Shown: in pieces, positions 1 to 6,406 of the stretch | Layout of the letters: each line of letters opens with the position of its first letter | Numbering within the stretch: the stretch's first letter is position 1 | Assembly (NCBI GenBank): GCA_012515135.1 | Contig: JAAYYX010000072.1 | Location: 1-13,769 of the forward strand | DNA: 13,769 nt | Source of the DNA: Clostridiales bacterium | Lineage (GTDB): Bacteria; Bacillota; Clostridia; Peptostreptococcales; Anaerovoracaceae | Direction of reading: 5' to 3' | The notes under the pieces: model-generated | Database searches by the model: none | The model's input: only the letters and a program-made list of their open reading frames with translations | What the model was told of the DNA's origin: nothing | Program-made: the position numbers and the translations under genes

Positions 1-1052
1 ACCGGACATTCTATTTCCCTTGCCAGTTGCTTTAATCCTCTTGATAAAGACGTTATCTCCTGCTGGCGGCTTTCTGCTCTTCCTTCATGCTCCATCAGCT
101 GCAGATAATCAAGTATGACCATATCAAGCCCCTTTTCTGCCTTCAGCCTTCTGCATTTGTTCTTTATCTCCATCAGTTTGAGTCCGGGAGTTGCATCTAT
201 GTTTATGTCTCCTTCTCCCAGAGTATCAAGAGCCATTGCTATCCTGTCCCACTCTTCCCTTGCCAGGGTGCCCGCTCTTATTTTTTGGGAATCCACCTTT
301 GCTTCCATGGAAAGTAATCTCTGTCCCAGCTGTTCCTTGGACATCTCAAGACTGAAGAAAAGCACCTTGGCTTTGCCTTTGATGGCTGCCTGCTGAGCAA
401 CACTTAAGGCAAAGGCGGTCTTGCCCATTGAGGGCCTTGCAGCTATGATGATAAGGTCCGATTTCTGAAATCCTGCAGTTTTGTCATCCAGGTCTATAAG
501 ACCGCTTATGACCCCCGTGATACTTCCTTCCATCTTTGATCTTTCATCTATCTCATCCAGGTTTTTCATAAGTATTTCCCTTAAGGGCATCATTTCTTTT
601 TTCTGCCTGTTTTGAGCAACTTCAAAGATGCCCTTTTCGGCATAATCTATTATATCTTCAGCAGCCACTTTGTCCTCATAGCCTTTTTCCATTATATCTC
701 CGGCAGTTTTTATGAGATTTCTTAAAGCAGCTTTTTCTGCTACTATCTTGGCATACTCCCTTGCATTTGCCGTGGCGGGAACACCGGCGGAAAGAGTTGC
801 TATATATCCTCTTCCTCCTGCCATCTCAAGAGATTTTCTTTTTTTGAGTTCCTCTGCCACAGTAAGAACATCCACCGGTGAATTTCTTCTGGAAAGCTCT
901 GTTATCGCTTCAAAGATTTCTCTGTGATTCTGGTTATAAAAGTCTTGAGATCTCACTTCTTCCATGACATCATAAAGGGCATCTTTGTCCAGCATAGCTG
1001 CGCCCAAAACGGATTTTTCCGCGTCTTCATTATGGGGAGGGATCCTTTCCAT
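1..1052 (-). CDS. dnaB: Replicative DNA helicase DnaB (partial, C-terminus beyond left edge)
   Basis: Ring-shaped ATP-dependent helicase that unwinds DNA at the replication fork (called DnaC in Bacillus subtilis). About 350 residues lie in the window; family members run to about 440-450, so the C-terminal fifth is missing because the window ends. The N-terminus reads MERIPPHNEDAEKSVLGAAM, typical of the DnaB N-terminal domain. The RecA-like domain shows Walker A (ARPSMGKT, Gly-Lys-Thr at residues 210-212) and Walker B (ILDYLQL, around residues 313-319, Asp315), followed by EITSLSRGLKQLARE, typical of motif H4. No intein interrupts the Walker motifs. The ATG at 1052 follows an AAGGAG ribosome binding site about 9 nt upstream and is the first Met of the conserved N-terminal motif. 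It lies 18 nt downstream of rplI, as in Bacillus, so it is probably the last or near-last gene of the yybS-gdpP-rplI-dnaB operon. Identification is very secure. Confidence 0.97.
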   Translation of the reverse strand, partial: MERIPPHNEDAEKSVLGAAMLDKDALYDVMEEVRSQDFYNQNHREIFEAITELSRRNSPVDVLTVAEELKKRKSLEMAGGRGYIATLSAGVPATANAREYAKIVAEKAALRNLIKTAGDIMEKGYEDKVAAEDIIDYAEKGIFEVAQNRQKKEMMPLREILMKNLDEIDERSKMEGSITGVISGLIDLDDKTAGFQKSDLIIIAARPSMGKTAFALSVAQQAAIKGKAKVLFFSLEMSKEQLGQRLLSMEAKVDSQKIRAGTLAREEWDRIAMALDTLGEGDINIDATPGLKLMEIKNKCRRLKAEKGLDMVILDYLQLMEHEGRAESRQQEITSLSRGLKQLAREIECP

Positions 1053-1070
1053 TTGATAGTCTCCTTGATT

Positions 1071-1514
1071 TTATACAGATATAATAACTTTAAGTACTGC
1101 TGAAATTTCAGGATAAATTTTTACGGTCACACTTTTTTCGCCTGTTTCTTTTATGGGTGTCTCAAGTATTATCTTTTTCTTGTCAAGGTCTATGCCATGC
1201 TGTTCTTTCAAGGCTTCACTGATATCTTTAGATGTCACCGAGCCAAAGAGTCGGCCTCCTTCTCCACCCTTTGTCTTTATATTTACGGCAATGCTGCCAA
1301 GCTGCTTGGAAAGCTTTTCTGCTTTTTCTCTGCTTTCGGCTTCTTTTTCCGCAACTATGGCTTTCTGCTTTTCCAGGCTCCGTACATTCCCTTCTGTGGC
1401 TTCCTTGGCAAGTCCCTTTGGCAGAAGCATGTTTCTGGCATAACCATCACTTACTTTTACCACTTCTCCGGCTTTTCCTGTTCCTTTTATATCTTTTAAT
1501 AATATTACTATCAT
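1071..1514 (-). CDS. rplI: 50S ribosomal protein L9
   Basis: Large-subunit ribosomal protein bL9, which binds 23S rRNA at the base of the L1 stalk and projects from the ribosome. The 147 residues match the family length. The N-terminal domain opens MIVILLKDIKGTGKAGEVV and continues VSDGYARNMLLPKGLA, the hallmark L9 signature. A charged, Glu/Lys/Ala-rich stretch around residues 48-80 is the long connecting helix, and the C-terminal globular domain contains GGEGGRLFGSVTSKDI. Its ATG overlaps the gdpP stop by 4 nt (ATGA at 1511-1514), so translation is probably coupled to gdpP. dnaB follows after 18 nt. The gdpP-rplI-dnaB order is conserved in Firmicutes. Confidence 0.98.
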   Translation of the reverse strand: MIVILLKDIKGTGKAGEVVKVSDGYARNMLLPKGLAKEATEGNVRSLEKQKAIVAEKEAESREKAEKLSKQLGSIAVNIKTKGGEGGRLFGSVTSKDISEALKEQHGIDLDKKKIILETPIKETGEKSVTVKIYPEISAVLKVIISV

Positions 1515-3274
1515 TCGGTTTTCTCCTTTTTCAGTATTTCTTTTACCTTTTCTATGGCTTCACGGGGCTCCATGTCCATCTGTGCACCTGCCGTTGTAAG
1601 ATGCCCTCCTCCGTCAAATTCCTCCATAATTGTCTGCACATTTATGTCCCCTAAAGATCTGGCGCTTAAGACGGTACGTCCCTCTTCGTTGCGCCCCGCA
1701 ACGAAACTGGCTTTTATGCCTTTTATTGTCAGAAGCTCATCTGCCACCTGGGAATTGATTATCTGGGCATTTACATTCCTGCCCTCGCATATGGATATTG
1801 CTATGCCATCTTCAAGAAAGTCCGCATTGGCCATACAGTTTGCTCTTGTTTTGAAGGTTTCCAGGTTCGTCTGAAAAAGCCTTTTTACTGTTGTTGTATC
1901 TGCTCCCGATTTCCTGAGCCATGCGGCAGCTTCAAAGGTCCTGACTCCTGTTTTGACGGCAAATCTGTTGGTATCTACCGATATCCCCGCCAGCAAAGCT
2001 TCCGCCTCTATTTTTACTATGCTTTTTTTATCTCTTGAATACTGAAGTATTTCTGTTACAAGTTCCGCCGTGGAAGATGCATAGGGCTCTATGTATACAA
2101 GCGTCGGGTTCTTTATGAAATCCTCTGCTTTCCTATGGTGATCTATAACAGCTGATTTTTCTGCGATCTCGAGTATCTCCGGACAGTCTGTTATGCCGGC
2201 CCTGTGGGTATCCACAATTATCACAAGTGTTTCTTTTTTTGCTATATTAAGAGCTTTTCTGCTGGTTATTATACTGTAGTCTCCGGTTTCCTTCACCACT
2301 TTGTATATCGGCGCCAGGGCCTCGTTATATTTGTTTATAATTATATATGTTTCTTTGTTTATGGGTCTGGCCAGTCGATATATGCCCAAAGCGGCACCGA
2401 ATGCATCCATGTCGGGATTTTTATGCCCCATTATAAGAACATTTTCTGCGTTTTCTATCAGTCTCGTCAAAGCATGCCCTATTATCCTTGATTTTCCTTT
2501 GTTGCTTTTTTCTACGGTCTGAGTCTTTCCTCCGTAATAATAGAATTTGTCCCCCTCTTTGACTATGGCCTGGTCTCCTCCCCTTCCCAGAGCCAGATCT
2601 CTTGCTTCAACTGCAAAGTCCTCTGCTTCTGTGGGACTTCCGCAATCTTTACCGCATCCTATGCTTAAAGTGACCGGAAAATCCACTTCCGTTTCTATTT
2701 CCCTTACCTGATCCAGGATAGGGAATTTTTTTTCTATCTGTTCTTCAAGATATTTGTTCTGAAGCATGATTATATACATGTTGTCCCTGTATTTAGTCAC
2801 TGAAGCCTTCATGGATGAGCCCCACTGCCTTATGGTTTTGTCTATCTCCGAAGCGAGAGATGCCTGTCTGTCATCTCCCGTGCCCGAAAGGAGCTCGTCA
2901 AAATTATCCACATTGACAACTATAACGCACAGTTTTTCTTCTTCATATTTTTTTTCCGCCTGCTCAAAGTCCGTGACATCCATAAAATAAAGAGCGATCC
3001 CCGCCGGTTCTTTTTTGCCAACGAATGCGGGAACGATCCTGAATGTTTTTTCATTCCGGTATATGGTAAGAGTCTCTTTGTTTTTTGCGGCCTCTGTAAA
3101 CTGTTCATGCTTGATCCCTGTGAGGGCAAATATATCCGCACCCTTTATCCCGTCATAAAGAAAAACCTGATCTATTCCCGGGCTTGCATTCAGGACTTTC
3201 CCTCTGGTATCCAGTTTGCACATGGGAAGCGGCATGTACTCAGAAAAAATTCTGCCTGATCTTTTTTCACTCAT
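1511..3274 (-). CDS. gdpP: c-di-AMP phosphodiesterase GdpP (DHH-DHHA1), apparently lacking membrane anchor
   Basis: Hydrolyses the second messenger c-di-AMP to pApA, which controls potassium, osmotic and cell-wall homeostasis in Firmicutes. Counting from the ATG at 3274 (587 residues): an N-terminal PAS-like segment (about 10-105); a degenerate GGDEF domain (about 113-248, with GRGGDQ in place of an active GGDEF); and a DHH domain with HKNPDMD (284-290), VDTHR (354-358) and DHH (378-380). SVDTN follows at about 432-436, and DHHA1 carries GGGH (555-558). All expected metal ligands are visible. B. subtilis GdpP (YybT) is about 659 residues with two N-terminal transmembrane helices; here the protein starts directly at the PAS region and has no hydrophobic helix. 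The reading frame is open upstream to an ATG at 3385, but those 37 extra residues are hydrophilic, overlap yybS and have no convincing ribosome binding site. The 3274 ATG has AAGAGGTG about 8 nt upstream. It sits 17 nt after yybS and overlaps rplI by 4 nt. Confidence 0.93.
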   Translation of the reverse strand: MSEKRSGRIFSEYMPLPMCKLDTRGKVLNASPGIDQVFLYDGIKGADIFALTGIKHEQFTEAAKNKETLTIYRNEKTFRIVPAFVGKKEPAGIALYFMDVTDFEQAEKKYEEEKLCVIVVNVDNFDELLSGTGDDRQASLASEIDKTIRQWGSSMKASVTKYRDNMYIIMLQNKYLEEQIEKKFPILDQVREIETEVDFPVTLSIGCGKDCGSPTEAEDFAVEARDLALGRGGDQAIVKEGDKFYYYGGKTQTVEKSNKGKSRIIGHALTRLIENAENVLIMGHKNPDMDAFGAALGIYRLARPINKETYIIINKYNEALAPIYKVVKETGDYSIITSRKALNIAKKETLVIIVDTHRAGITDCPEILEIAEKSAVIDHHRKAEDFIKNPTLVYIEPYASSTAELVTEILQYSRDKKSIVKIEAEALLAGISVDTNRFAVKTGVRTFEAAAWLRKSGADTTTVKRLFQTNLETFKTRANCMANADFLEDGIAISICEGRNVNAQIINSQVADELLTIKGIKASFVAGRNEEGRTVLSARSLGDINVQTIMEEFDGGGHLTTAGAQMDMEPREAIEKVKEILKKEKTE

Positions 3275-3291
3275 TAATATAACACCTCTTA

Positions 3292-3987
3292 CTATTGATT
3301 CCGGGAGATCCTTGCTCTTATTCCCAGAACGATATCCGCGATACCCGCCATGAACAAAATATTTTTCCCAAAGGGCACGATCCATGCAGCGATAACCAGA
3401 ATGACCGCCAGGGCTTTGGGTATTTTCTTTATAAAAAATATCATGAAAACCAGGGCTGCACCCTGAAACGCAAATGCCGTTTCAAATATAACATTTATAT
3501 TGGCTGCTGTGATTTCTCCAAGCCCGGAACCGGCTGCTTTCATAGTCCAGGATATTATAAAGATGAGAAACCATCCGTAAATACTGTTGCGGGGCCACGA
3601 AAAATCTCTGAAAGGGGGCATTTCCATGGCTTTTGCATTATCTTTTTGAAGTATCCTGAAAAGTCCTTTGTATTCCGCATATCCGCATACTGCCGACAGA
3701 CAAAGCATCGCTGCAGGCAGTACCGTAACGGCCCGGGCAAGATACTCTTTGTATTCTTGCGTTTTTTCTCCGAGACTTTCTGTAATAAGTCTTATGCTTT
3801 CCTCTGTTTCAACCGCTATCCCGCCTGCCGAGACCGAAGATAATATGTAAATGGAAACAAGTCCCACTCCGGCAGTAATAATGCCGTCAGTTACTGTTCT
3901 GTATGGGTTTTGTCCTTTTTTTATGCCTTTTATTATGGCGGGTAAAGGAAATATTATTGCCGCAAGAAGCAATAAGCCTGAATACAT
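3292..3987 (-). CDS. YybS-like DUF2232 polytopic membrane protein (short form)
   Basis: Membrane protein of the YybS/DUF2232 family, usually encoded just before gdpP; its biochemical role is not established. The 231 residues contain about six hydrophobic segments (roughly 3-20, 34-52, 86-102, 137-153, 171-186 and 192-205, with a further one near 209-222). Family-like motifs are PPFRDFSWPRNSIYGW (124-139), the NINVIFETAFAFQG segment (163-176) and PFGKNILFMAGIADIVLG (205-222). Bacillus YybS is about 310 residues, so the N-terminus is shorter by two or three membrane segments. This shortness looks genuine: an in-frame TGA lies at 4012-4014, and no ATG, GTG or TTG lies between it and the ATG at 3987. 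The ribosome binding site is AGAGGA about 6 nt upstream. It is the first gene of the operon that continues with gdpP (17-nt gap), rplI and dnaB. Family assignment comes from motif recall and synteny. Confidence 0.85.
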   Translation of the reverse strand: MYSGLLLLAAIIFPLPAIIKGIKKGQNPYRTVTDGIITAGVGLVSIYILSSVSAGGIAVETEESIRLITESLGEKTQEYKEYLARAVTVLPAAMLCLSAVCGYAEYKGLFRILQKDNAKAMEMPPFRDFSWPRNSIYGWFLIFIISWTMKAAGSGLGEITAANINVIFETAFAFQGAALVFMIFFIKKIPKALAVILVIAAWIVPFGKNILFMAGIADIVLGIRARISRNQ

Positions 3988-4023
3988 TAAGAGTCCTCTT
4001 TCTTTTTCATTTCATGCCCAAAT

Positions 4024-4052
4024 ATTATAACATAAAGTGCCTCTTTTGTCCT
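4024..4052 (-). promoter_or_regulatory. Sigma-A promoter of the yybS-gdpP-rplI-dnaB operon
   Basis: On the minus strand the -10 box is a perfect TATAAT (4024-4029), preceded by TG one base upstream (extended -10, TGTTATAAT). The best -35 at 17 nt spacing is AGGACA (4047-4052; 4 of 6 matches to TTGACA). Transcription should start near 4017, about 30 nt before the yybS ATG. The promoter lies just downstream of the rpsR terminator, so this operon is separately transcribed from rpsF-ssb-rpsR. Confidence 0.7.
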
Positions 4053-4081
4053 CTACTACATGTTGTGTCAATGGTCCTTCT

Positions 4082-4110
4082 AAAAAAACAAGAGCGGCTA
4101 CCCGCTCTTG
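4082..4110 (-). terminator. Intrinsic terminator of the rpsF-ssb-rpsR operon
   Basis: On the minus strand a perfect 9-bp stem CAAGAGCGG / CCGCTCTTG (4102-4110 with 4089-4097) closes a 4-nt loop and is followed directly by seven T residues (4082-4088). It begins 13 nt after the rpsR stop codon. The GC-rich stem plus T tract is a textbook Rho-independent terminator in this orientation. On the plus strand the hairpin is followed only at a distance by a T run (4116-4122), so any bidirectional action would be weak. Confidence 0.93.
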
Positions 4111-4123
4111 TCAAGTTTTTTTC

Positions 4124-4360
4124 TTAATCTGCAGTATAGGGCAAAAGTGCTACAGCTCTTGCTCTTTTTATGGCTTTTGTGACTTCTCTTTGATGTATCG
4201 CACAAGTTCCTGTTATTCTCTTTGGCAGTATTTTGCCTCTTTCGGTCACATATCTTCTCAATGTGTCAACATCTTTATAATCTATGGTCTGTGATTTATC
4301 AGCGCAAAACTGACAAACCTTCTTTTTTCTGAAGCCGCCGCTGCGTCTTTTCTTTTCCAT
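4124..4360 (-). CDS. rpsR: 30S ribosomal protein S18 (zinc-binding type)
   Basis: Small-subunit protein bS18, which binds the 16S rRNA platform together with S6. The 78 residues match the family. Signatures are the basic N-terminus MEKKRRSGGFRKKK, then IDYKDVDTLRRYVTERGKI and the C-terminal REVTKAIKRARAVALLPY. It carries Cys16 and Cys19 (CQFC) plus Cys53 and His56 (TCAIH), the four ligands of the zinc-containing version of S18; zinc-independent paralogues lose these. The start ATG at 4360 has AAAGGAG 9 nt upstream. It is the last gene of rpsF-ssb-rpsR, 23 nt after ssb, and ends just before a strong terminator. Confidence 0.98.
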   Translation of the reverse strand: MEKKRRSGGFRKKKVCQFCADKSQTIDYKDVDTLRRYVTERGKILPKRITGTCAIHQREVTKAIKRARAVALLPYTAD

Positions 4361-4383
4361 GGTTTTTTGCTCCTTTCACCTTT

Positions 4384-4794
4384 TTAGAAGGGTATGTCAT
4401 CATCGTCTATAGACTGGAAGCCTTCGGGAACACCGTCTTTTGATTTGGCTATGCTGTTTTCCCCGGCTCTTGCCGGCGATCCGTCTCTGTCTCCCCATTC
4501 TACGAACTCAACTGTATTTGCCACCACATCAGTTGTGTAAACCCTTTTTCCTTCTTTGTTTTCGTAGCTTCCGGTCTGGATCCTTCCCTGTATGGCCACC
4601 TTGCGGCCCTTCACTAAATATTTTTCACAGTTCTCTGCCTGTTTGCCGAATACGGTAACGGGAATAAAATCCGCCTGCTTTTCTTTTCCGAATCTGTCCA
4701 CCGCAACAGTAAACTTTGCTATGGCCATCTGGTCTGCCGTATATCTGACTTCCGGATCTTTTGTCAGTCTTCCGATCAATGTTACATTATTCAT
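4384..4794 (-). CDS. ssb: Single-stranded DNA-binding protein
   Basis: Binds single-stranded DNA during replication, repair and recombination and recruits partner proteins through its acidic tail. The 136 residues comprise an OB-fold (about 1-105, opening MNNVTLIGRLTKDPEVRYT and containing AIAKFTVAVDR and DFIPVTVFGKQAENCEKYL), a short polar linker, and the conserved C-terminal tip DDDIPF used for protein interactions. The linker is brief for the family (total usually 140-175), but the tip is intact. The ATG at 4794 has AAGGAG 7 nt upstream, inside the 11-nt gap after rpsF. The position between rpsF and rpsR is the conserved Firmicutes arrangement (ssbA in B. subtilis). Confidence 0.98.
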   Translation of the reverse strand: MNNVTLIGRLTKDPEVRYTADQMAIAKFTVAVDRFGKEKQADFIPVTVFGKQAENCEKYLVKGRKVAIQGRIQTGSYENKEGKRVYTTDVVANTVEFVEWGDRDGSPARAGENSIAKSKDGVPEGFQSIDDDDIPF

Positions 4795-4805
4795 AACCGA
4801 TCTCC

Positions 4806-5093
4806 TTACTTTTCATCTTTATTGACGATCAAATGTCTCATGATATCATCTGATATCTTCATTCTGCGGTCAAGTTCTTTTGGCAGAGTCTCTTCTGCAC
4901 TGAACTCAATGAGTACATAATAGCCGTCTCCCTTTTTGCGTATGGGATAGGCCAGTTTCCTCATTCCCCAGACATCGACCTTGCCAATGGTACCTTCTGT
5001 CTCGATGATGCCTTTTACGGTTTCAACCGCCGCTTCCTTTTTCTCATCTTCCAGAATGGGATCCAGGATGAACAGAACTTCATAATTTGTCAT
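4806..5093 (-). CDS. rpsF: 30S ribosomal protein S6
   Basis: Small-subunit protein bS6, the heterodimer partner of S18 on the platform. The ATG at 5093 gives 95 residues, the normal length, and the N-terminus MTNYEVLFILDPILEDEKK is the standard S6 opening. VDVWGMRKLAYPIRKKGDGYY (broken here by residue limits but contiguous near residues 40-60) is the conserved core. An upstream in-frame ATG at 5132 would add 13 residues, but it lies inside the leader hairpin. The 5093 start has a perfect GGAGGTG six nt upstream (5099-5105), which decides the start. First gene of rpsF-ssb-rpsR. In several bacteria S6:S18 represses this operon by binding the leader RNA, and a structured leader is present here. 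Confidence 0.97.
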   Translation of the reverse strand: MTNYEVLFILDPILEDEKKEAAVETVKGIIETEGTIGKVDVWGMRKLAYPIRKKGDGYYVLIEFSAEETLPKELDRRMKISDDIMRHLIVNKDEK

Positions 5094-5103
5094 TTTTTCA
5101 CCT

Positions 5104-5144
5104 CCCTGTGGACTTAATGGCGTCAGCATCACGCTGACGCAGGG
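5104..5144 (-). promoter_or_regulatory. rpsF leader hairpin, candidate S6:S18 autoregulatory element
   Basis: On the minus strand the untranslated leader contains a perfect 8-bp stem GCGTCAGC / GCTGACGC (5133-5140 with 5120-5127) around the 5-nt loop GTGAT. An outer helix CCCT / AGGG (5141-5144 with 5104-5107) leaves an 11-12 nt bulge on the 3' side. The outer 3' arm overlaps the start of the Shine-Dalgarno (5099-5105), so folding could limit ribosome access. Leaders of rpsF operons in many bacteria bind the S6:S18 complex. I did not find the characteristic CCG bulge described for that motif, so the structure is seen but the regulatory identity is inference. Confidence 0.5.
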
Positions 5145-5172
5145 TATGCACCATAAATTTGCGTGCCTATGT

Positions 5173-5200
5173 ATTATACCTTAAATACGGCAAATTGCAA
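5173..5200 (-). promoter_or_regulatory. Sigma-A promoter of rpsF-ssb-rpsR
   Basis: On the minus strand, -35 TTGCAA (5195-5200) and a perfect -10 TATAAT (5173-5178) are separated by 16 nt. Transcription should begin near 5166, giving a leader of roughly 70 nt that includes the hairpin before the rpsF ATG. The -35 box starts only 8 nt after the stop codon of the upstream PAP2 gene, and no terminator separates them. Confidence 0.8.
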
Positions 5201-5208
5201 GGCTTTTA

Positions 5209-5892
5209 TCACAGATCCTTAAAAACCTTTTTGTTTATATTTGTAAATACTTTTTCAACCAAGCCCGTGAATTTTTGCCATCTGCCGCATAGTATATACG
5301 TTCCCTCCGCCAGCAGTATACCTGCAGGTATGTCTATAAAAACATGCTGCTTTGTAAACTGTGTTGAAAGAAATATAAGGATGGCAATTGCAAGGGAAGA
5401 ACCCCTCAGGCATTTGTTTATGTGTTTTTGTCCTCTGACGCAAATGTATGAAAGCCATGTAACAAAACAGTGGGTAGAGGGAAAAAGATTCGTGGGTCTT
5501 GATGCAAAATAAATAAAAGAAAGTAAAAGCCATGAAAGGGACTCCCCCTCTATTTCTGCCCTGTCTCCCATATTTGTGGTCGGGAAAAAAATATAAAACA
5601 AAAGGCATACGGCATCGGCAAGGATATAGGCGGCGATCATCCTGTAAAAAAATTTAGGACCGATCCTTGCCGCCAGCACAAAACTGATTATCCAAAAAAC
5701 AAAAAAACCAAGATATACATAAACGAACTGGGGTATGACGGGGATCATCCTGTCAAAGTCAGTTGTTATATTTGTTATCCCGGCCGTATCGCTCCTTAGC
5801 CACATGGTGCCCATGAATGTCACTGCATTCTGGAGTTCTGCAAAAGCCAAAGGTATTATGCAGTACTTCAGACGGATCTTTTCCGGTTTCAT
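5209..5892 (-). CDS. PAP2-family membrane phosphatase, Aur1-like subgroup
   Basis: Polytopic membrane enzyme of the PAP2 superfamily, acting on a lipid phosphate or transferring a phospho-head group; the substrate is unknown. The 227 residues have several hydrophobic segments (about 53-75, 82-103, 121-130, 143-151 and 167-176). Motif C2 is FPSTHC (127... numbered P138-S139-T140-H141) and C3 is S176-T-Q-F-T-K-Q-H183-V-F-I-D187. The STxxTKQH form, with Thr in place of the classical Arg, resembles the inositol-phosphorylceramide-synthase-like (Aur1-type) branch. C1 is reduced to R132-P133 without the usual upstream Lys. Both catalytic His residues and the Asp are present, so it should be active. 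The ATG shares its A with the TAA of the upstream gene (TAATG at 5890-5894), implying translational coupling. It ends 8 nt before the rpsF -35 box with no terminator. Confidence 0.85.
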   Translation of the reverse strand: MKPEKIRLKYCIIPLAFAELQNAVTFMGTMWLRSDTAGITNITTDFDRMIPVIPQFVYVYLGFFVFWIISFVLAARIGPKFFYRMIAAYILADAVCLLFYIFFPTTNMGDRAEIEGESLSWLLLSFIYFASRPTNLFPSTHCFVTWLSYICVRGQKHINKCLRGSSLAIAILIFLSTQFTKQHVFIDIPAGILLAEGTYILCGRWQKFTGLVEKVFTNINKKVFKDL

Positions 5893-6332
5893 TATTTATC
5901 AAATTCCCAGCTGGTTCCCTGACTTACGGAAACCTGCTCTCCTTCATTTACTACTACCGTCTGGCTTTCCCCTTCCGAAAAAACATACTGGGTCACTTTC
6001 TGATAAGTGTTTTCATCTTTTTCAACCAGTATCTTTCCCGTTTCGTCTTGGGATGTTTCAGATAATGTCACTTCGTATTCCCCTTCGGGTATGGCATAAA
6101 GTTCTTGATCTTCGGCTGTATATTTGTTTTTTTCACCGTAAGTAAGTTCTATCTTTGTTTCTTTATCTTTTTTTGCTTTGTTTTCTTTTTGGGGCTTTTG
6201 TTCATGCTTTTTTTGAGAGGACGTTAAAACTGTTTTCTGTTTTTCCGGTGCTGCTGTTTTTATCAAAACAAATGCTCCGGCAACCAAAACCATCACCGAC
6301 AGAAATATGATAAATATGTTTCTTTTTCTCAA
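5892..6332 (-). CDS. Membrane-anchored extracytoplasmic protein of unknown function
   Basis: I do not recognise a family with confidence. Starting from TTG at 6332, the 146-residue product opens MRKRN followed by a single transmembrane segment (about 5-25, IFIIFLSVMVLVAGAFVLI). A Lys/Glu/Gln-rich, low-complexity linker (about 30-60) follows, then a beta-rich C-terminal domain (about 68-146). The pattern IPEGEYEVTL...GKILVEKD...QYVFSEGESQTVVVNEGEQ resembles the short 'IPAGEY' surface modules common in Firmicutes; this is only a resemblance. There is no lipobox Cys, so it is probably a signal-anchored protein facing outward. The TTG was chosen because GGAGG lies 9 nt upstream. A longer in-frame TTG at 6350 overlaps that GGAGG, and the nearby ATG (6340) is out of frame and stops after three codons. 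It is coupled to the downstream PAP2 gene by TAATG. Confidence 0.6.
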   Translation of the reverse strand: MRKRNIFIIFLSVMVLVAGAFVLIKTAAPEKQKTVLTSSQKKHEQKPQKENKAKKDKETKIELTYGEKNKYTAEDQELYAIPEGEYEVTLSETSQDETGKILVEKDENTYQKVTQYVFSEGESQTVVVNEGEQVSVSQGTSWEFDK

Positions 6333-6377
6333 AGCCCCATACCTCCGCAAAATAACGGATAAAATAACCTTTTTTAT

Positions 6378-6406
6378 ATTATACCGCTTTTTTTGCTTTT
6401 TAACAA
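6378..6406 (-). promoter_or_regulatory. Sigma-A promoter of the anchored-protein / PAP2 unit
   Basis: Minus-strand -10 TATAAT (6378-6383) and -35 TTGTTA (6401-6406) with 17-nt spacing. The -35 overlaps the stop codon of the nucleotidyltransferase gene (6400-6402), so the promoter is squeezed into the end of the preceding gene. The start site would be near 6371, about 40 nt before the TTG start at 6332. No hairpin terminator is visible between the two transcription units. Confidence 0.72.

Noticed and set aside
115..927. Plus-strand open frames across the dnaB region
   Set aside because: They are antisense to a clearly conserved helicase and have no family-like motifs.
3275..3385. Longer GdpP N-terminus from the in-frame ATG at 3385
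   Set aside because: The 37 extra residues overlap the well-supported YybS-like gene, are hydrophilic, resemble no GdpP sequence, and lack a good ribosome binding site, whereas AAGAGGTG precedes the 3274 ATG.
3986..4010. Seven-codon frame (MKKKEDS) ending in TAATG at the yybS start
   Set aside because: It has no Shine-Dalgarno; the codons simply overlap the yybS ribosome binding site.
4043..4073. TTGACA near 4070 as -35 of the yybS promoter
   Set aside because: It is 36 nt from the TATAAT box, too far for sigma-A spacing.
5094..5132. Upstream ATG of rpsF at 5132
   Set aside because: It lies in the leader hairpin, adds residues absent from S6, and lacks a ribosome binding site; the 5093 ATG has a perfect GGAGGTG.
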